Positions 61,438 through 64,000 of a DNA stretch of 64,000 nucleotides are shown one piece after another. Both the position numbers and the translations under genes were made by a program. Source of the stretch: Methylopila sp. 73B (lineage in GTDB: Bacteria > Pseudomonadota > Alphaproteobacteria > Rhizobiales > Methylopilaceae); contig NZ_JAFV01000001.1 in the NCBI RefSeq assembly GCF_000526315.1, positions 4,267,501 to 4,331,500 of the forward strand, written 5' to 3'. The notes beneath the pieces are model-generated. The model was not told the origin of the DNA. It was given only the letters and a program-made list of their open reading frames with translations, and did no database searches. Within the stretch, counting starts at the first letter, position 1. Each line of letters opens with the position of its first letter.

Positions 61438-61474
61438 GCCTCGTCTCCCCAAGCGATGTCTTCGCTGGCGAAAT

Positions 61475-61524
61475 ATTGTATGCAATTCATCAATATTGCA
61501 TGCTTAAATAGGCATCATTGATGC
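61475..61524. promoter_or_regulatory. GntR operator candidates in the divergent promoter
   Basis: Three short palindromes cluster in an AT-rich patch: ATTG-TATG-CAAT (61475-61486), GCATGC (61498-61503) and GCATCA-T-TGATGC (61512-61524, perfect). GntR/FadR-type regulators bind short palindromes of this kind. The patch lies between the binding-protein gene and the regulator. Confidence 0.5.
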
Positions 61525-61606
61525 ACAAAGATTAGGATGCATGCGGTTTAGGCTTGTGCATTGGCGCTCGGCCGGGCGACTCTGGCGCGGCAGGTGGAGT
61601 TCGTTA

Positions 61607-62272
61607 ATGGACATCGTCGACGACCGCACGCGCGCCGACCGCCTCGTCAGCGACGTCTCGGAAGACATTCTCAACGGGGCTTTCGCGCCCGGCGACCGGC
61701 TGGACGAGCTTTCGCTCGCCGAGCGCTACGGCGTCTCGCGCACGCCGGTCCGCGAGGCGCTGCGCCGGCTCGCCTCCAGCGGCCTCGTGGAGGTGCGCCC
61801 GCGGCGCGGGGCGATCGTGGCGCGCATCACGGCGGAGAAGCTCGCCGAGCTGTTCGGCGCCATGGCCGAGCTGGAGGCGACCTGCGCGCGGCTGTCGGCG
61901 ATCGGCATGACGCCGATGGAGCGCCGCCGCCTCGAGGAGTTCTACGCCTCGATGGAGCCGCTGGTCTCGGCGGCGGACGCCGAGGGCTTCGCGGCCGCGA
62001 ACCTTGTGTTCCACACCCAGATCTACGCCGGCGCGCACAACGGCCATCTGGCCGAGATCACCGCCGGCCTGCGCTCCCGGCTGCTCCCCTACCGGCGCGC
62101 GCAGTTCCGCACTCCGGGCCGGCTGCCGCGCTCCCACGCCGAGCACGGCGCCGTGGTGGCGGCGATCCTCGACGCCGACGCCGCGGCCGCCCACGCCGCC
62201 ATGCTGCGCCACGTCAGCCTGGTGGAGGACTCGTTCGAGCGGCTTGCCGCCGCAAGGGCCGTGCGGGGCTGA
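61607..62272 (+). CDS. GntR family transcriptional regulator (FCD/VanR type)
   Basis: A 221-residue regulator. The winged helix is ADRLVSDVSEDILNGAFAPGDRLDELSLAERYGVSRTPVREALRRLASSGLVEVRPRRGAIVA (about 10-72). The C-terminal FCD helical domain (about 80-215) has the His/Asp ligands for a metal-bound carboxylate (NLVFHTQIYAGAHNGHL, HAEHGAVVAAI). The start is ATG 61607 with GGAG upstream. It probably represses the divergent transporter operon. Confidence 0.87.
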   Translation: MDIVDDRTRADRLVSDVSEDILNGAFAPGDRLDELSLAERYGVSRTPVREALRRLASSGLVEVRPRRGAIVARITAEKLAELFGAMAELEATCARLSAIGMTPMERRRLEEFYASMEPLVSAADAEGFAAANLVFHTQIYAGAHNGHLAEITAGLRSRLLPYRRAQFRTPGRLPRSHAEHGAVVAAILDADAAAAHAAMLRHVSLVEDSFERLAAARAVRG

Positions 62273-62312
62273 GGCGGGAGAACGAGCGAGCCCTCGCAGG
62301 CTTGGCTGCGCC

Positions 62313-63935
62313 TCAGCTCACAGCGGCGTAGCCGTCCCGCCTCGGGTCGCTGGCGGCGGCGTAGCCCTCGACGCCGGGATCGCCCATGCGCCAGATGAAC
62401 TGGCCCGCGCCGAAGTCCTGGTAGCTGTCCTCGATCACGCTCATCTCGTGGCCGCGCGCCGCAAGCCCGGCGATCGTCTCCGCCCGCATGGTCGCCTCGA
62501 CGTTGATGTCGAGCCCGGCGTTGAAGCGCCAGCGCGGCGCGTCGCAGGCGGCCTGCGGGTTTTGCGCGTAGTCGATCATCCGCACCAGCGTCTGCATGTG
62601 CCCCTGCGGCTGCATGTTGCCGCCCATCACGCCGAAGCTCATCACGGGCTGGCCGTCACGCGTGAGGAAGCCGGGGATGATGGTCTGGAACGGGCGCTTG
62701 CCCGGCGCCACGACGTTCGGGCTCGCGGGGTCCAGCACGAAGCCGTGGCCGCGGTTCTGCAGCGACAGGCCCCACTCGGGCAGGCAGACGCCGGAGCCGA
62801 AGCCCATGAAGTTCGACTGGATGAAGCTCACCATCATGCCGCTCTCGTCGGCCGCGGTGAGGTAGATGGTGCCGCCCTTCACCGGATTGCGCGGCGCGAA
62901 GACCTGCGCGCGGCGCGGGTCGATCAGCTTCGCGGCCTCCGCCAGATGCGCGTCGTCGAGCAGTTGCGCCGGCGTCACCCGCATGTGGGCGAGGTCGGCG
63001 ACATGGGCGTAGGTGTCGGCGAAGGCGAGCTTCATCGCCTCGATCTGCAGGTGGTTCGCGTCCACCCCGTCCGCCTCCAGCTCCGCCAGATCGAAGTGCG
63101 AGAGAATCCCGAGCGCTATCAGGGCCGCGATGCCCTGTCCGTTCGGGGGGATCTCGTGGACCGTGTAGCCACGGTAGGTCTTGGCGATCGGCTCCACCCA
63201 TTCCGGGCGGAAGGCCGCGAGGTCGGCCACCGTAATCGCGCCGCTGTGCGCCGCGGCGTGGGCCGCCATGGCCTCGGCGATCTCGCCCCGATAGAACGCG
63301 TCGCCCTTGGTCGCGCCGATGGCCCGCAGCGTGCGCGCCGCCCCCGGCAGCGTCACCAGTTCGCCGACCTCAGGCGCGCAGCCGCGCGGCAGAAACAGCT
63401 CGGAGAAGCCCGGCGCGCTGACGAGGTCCTTCACCCTGGCGGCCGCCGCCCACTTCTGCTGCACCACGGTCGGCGCGAGATAGCCGCGCTCCGCGATCTC
63501 GATCGCGGGCTCCAGCGTCTCCTCGAGCGGCAGCGAGCCGAAGCGCTCGCTGAGCGCGACCCAGGAGCCGACCGCGCCCGGCACGGTCACGCTGTCCCAG
63601 CCGCGCATCGGCGGCCGCGCGCAGCCCTCGCCGTATTTCGCCGCGAAGTACTCGGGGGTCCACGCGGCCGGCGCGCCGCCCGAGGCGTTGAGGCCGTGCA
63701 GTTCTTTCCCGTCCCACAGGATGCAGTAGGCGTCGGAGCCGAGGCCGTTGCTGCAGGGCTCCACGAGCGTCATCACCGCCGCCGCGGCGATCGCCGCGTC
63801 CACGGCGTTGCCGCCCTGGTGCAGCATCTTGAGCCCCGCCTGCGCCCCGAGCGGATGCGAGGTGGAGACGACGTTCCTCCCGAATACGGGCATGCGGCGC
63901 GACGGGTAGCCCGCGGTCCAGTCGAAGTGGGTCAT
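62313..63935 (-). CDS. Gamma-glutamyltransferase family protein without signal peptide
   Basis: A 540-residue Ntn hydrolase of the gamma-glutamyltransferase family. The N-terminal core has STSHPLGAQAGLKMLHQGGNAVDAAIAAAAVM. The autoprocessing site is before Thr356 in NPVKGGTIYLTAAD, and the substrate region follows with GFGSGVCLPEWGLSLQNRG and SFGVMGGNMQPQGHMQTLVRMID. No signal peptide precedes the domain, so unlike classical GGT it is probably cytoplasmic. It is convergent with the GntR gene. It could split gamma-glutamyl compounds brought in by the neighbouring importer. Confidence 0.87.
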   Translation of the reverse strand: MTHFDWTAGYPSRRMPVFGRNVVSTSHPLGAQAGLKMLHQGGNAVDAAIAAAAVMTLVEPCSNGLGSDAYCILWDGKELHGLNASGGAPAAWTPEYFAAKYGEGCARPPMRGWDSVTVPGAVGSWVALSERFGSLPLEETLEPAIEIAERGYLAPTVVQQKWAAAARVKDLVSAPGFSELFLPRGCAPEVGELVTLPGAARTLRAIGATKGDAFYRGEIAEAMAAHAAAHSGAITVADLAAFRPEWVEPIAKTYRGYTVHEIPPNGQGIAALIALGILSHFDLAELEADGVDANHLQIEAMKLAFADTYAHVADLAHMRVTPAQLLDDAHLAEAAKLIDPRRAQVFAPRNPVKGGTIYLTAADESGMMVSFIQSNFMGFGSGVCLPEWGLSLQNRGHGFVLDPASPNVVAPGKRPFQTIIPGFLTRDGQPVMSFGVMGGNMQPQGHMQTLVRMIDYAQNPQAACDAPRWRFNAGLDINVEATMRAETIAGLAARGHEMSVIEDSYQDFGAGQFIWRMGDPGVEGYAAASDPRRDGYAAVS

Positions 63936-63975
63936 GGGGTCCTCGTTCCGGTCTGCGTCATCACACCTTCCGCCC

Positions 63976-64000
63976 TCAGCCGTCCCGCCCGAACACCGCG
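63976..64000 (-). CDS. Possible 3' end of a further minus-strand gene
   Basis: The last 25 bases read, on the minus strand, VFGRDG followed by TGA, consistent with the end of a gene whose body lies beyond the window. It is 40 bp upstream of the gamma-glutamyltransferase start and may share its transcript. Too short to identify. Confidence 0.25.

Overview
The window is high-GC (roughly 70 %) bacterial chromosome with tightly packed, translationally coupled operons. Gene content and style (N-methylglutamate pathway, paoABC-type molybdoenzyme, HWE histidine kinase, TorF-type porin, DctBD/DctA) point to an alphaproteobacterium of the Hyphomicrobiales, probably a facultative methylotroph; this assignment is inference from family resemblance. 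No rRNA, tRNA, CRISPR array, phage or transposase gene was recognised.

Layout. (1) 1-8.3 kb: the 3' part of a CHAD protein, a three-subunit molybdenum aldehyde oxidoreductase (paoABC-like, minus strand), a divergent HWE sensor kinase and a TorF-type porin. (2) 8.4-30.0 kb: a methylated-amine island, almost entirely on the minus strand. It holds a dimethylamine demethylation cluster (GcvT-like folate protein, heme N-demethylase, ferredoxin reductase, DmmA) behind an APC permease. Next comes a compact six-gene operon of membrane proteins of unknown function built around a second APC permease. The complete N-methylglutamate pathway follows (gmaS, mgsABC, mgdABCD), with an XRE-cupin regulator between mgs and mgd and a divergent LysR regulator at the end. 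Dimethylamine would be demethylated to methylamine, glutamylated, transferred to N-methylglutamate and oxidised so that the methyl carbon enters tetrahydrofolate. (3) 30-36 kb: an RTX repeat protein, an OmpR-type two-component system, small hypothetical proteins and a HerA-like ATPase. (4) 36-41 kb: a complete C4-dicarboxylate uptake module, dctD-dctB divergent from dctA, with a sigma-54 promoter and two tandem DctD-type palindromes readable in front of dctA. (5) 41-46 kb: glutaminase, a GAF protein, an SDR and a YdeP/FdhF-type molybdoprotein. (6) 46-54 kb: an eight-gene operon with a divergent LysR regulator, encoding a NitT/TauT-type ABC importer, two SDRs, a creatininase homologue and two different ureohydrolases; it looks like an uptake and degradation route for a creatinine-like or other guanidino compound. 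(7) 54-64 kb: a dipeptide/glutathione-type ABC importer operon ending in an allophanate hydrolase, its divergent GntR regulator, and a gamma-glutamyltransferase family protein.

The common theme is scavenging of nitrogen and C1 units from small organic nitrogen compounds. The least explained parts are the six-gene membrane operon at 14.5-17.9 kb and the guanidino-compound operon at 46-53 kb. Several nested-palindrome intergenic elements (about 110-150 bp) are scattered through the operons.
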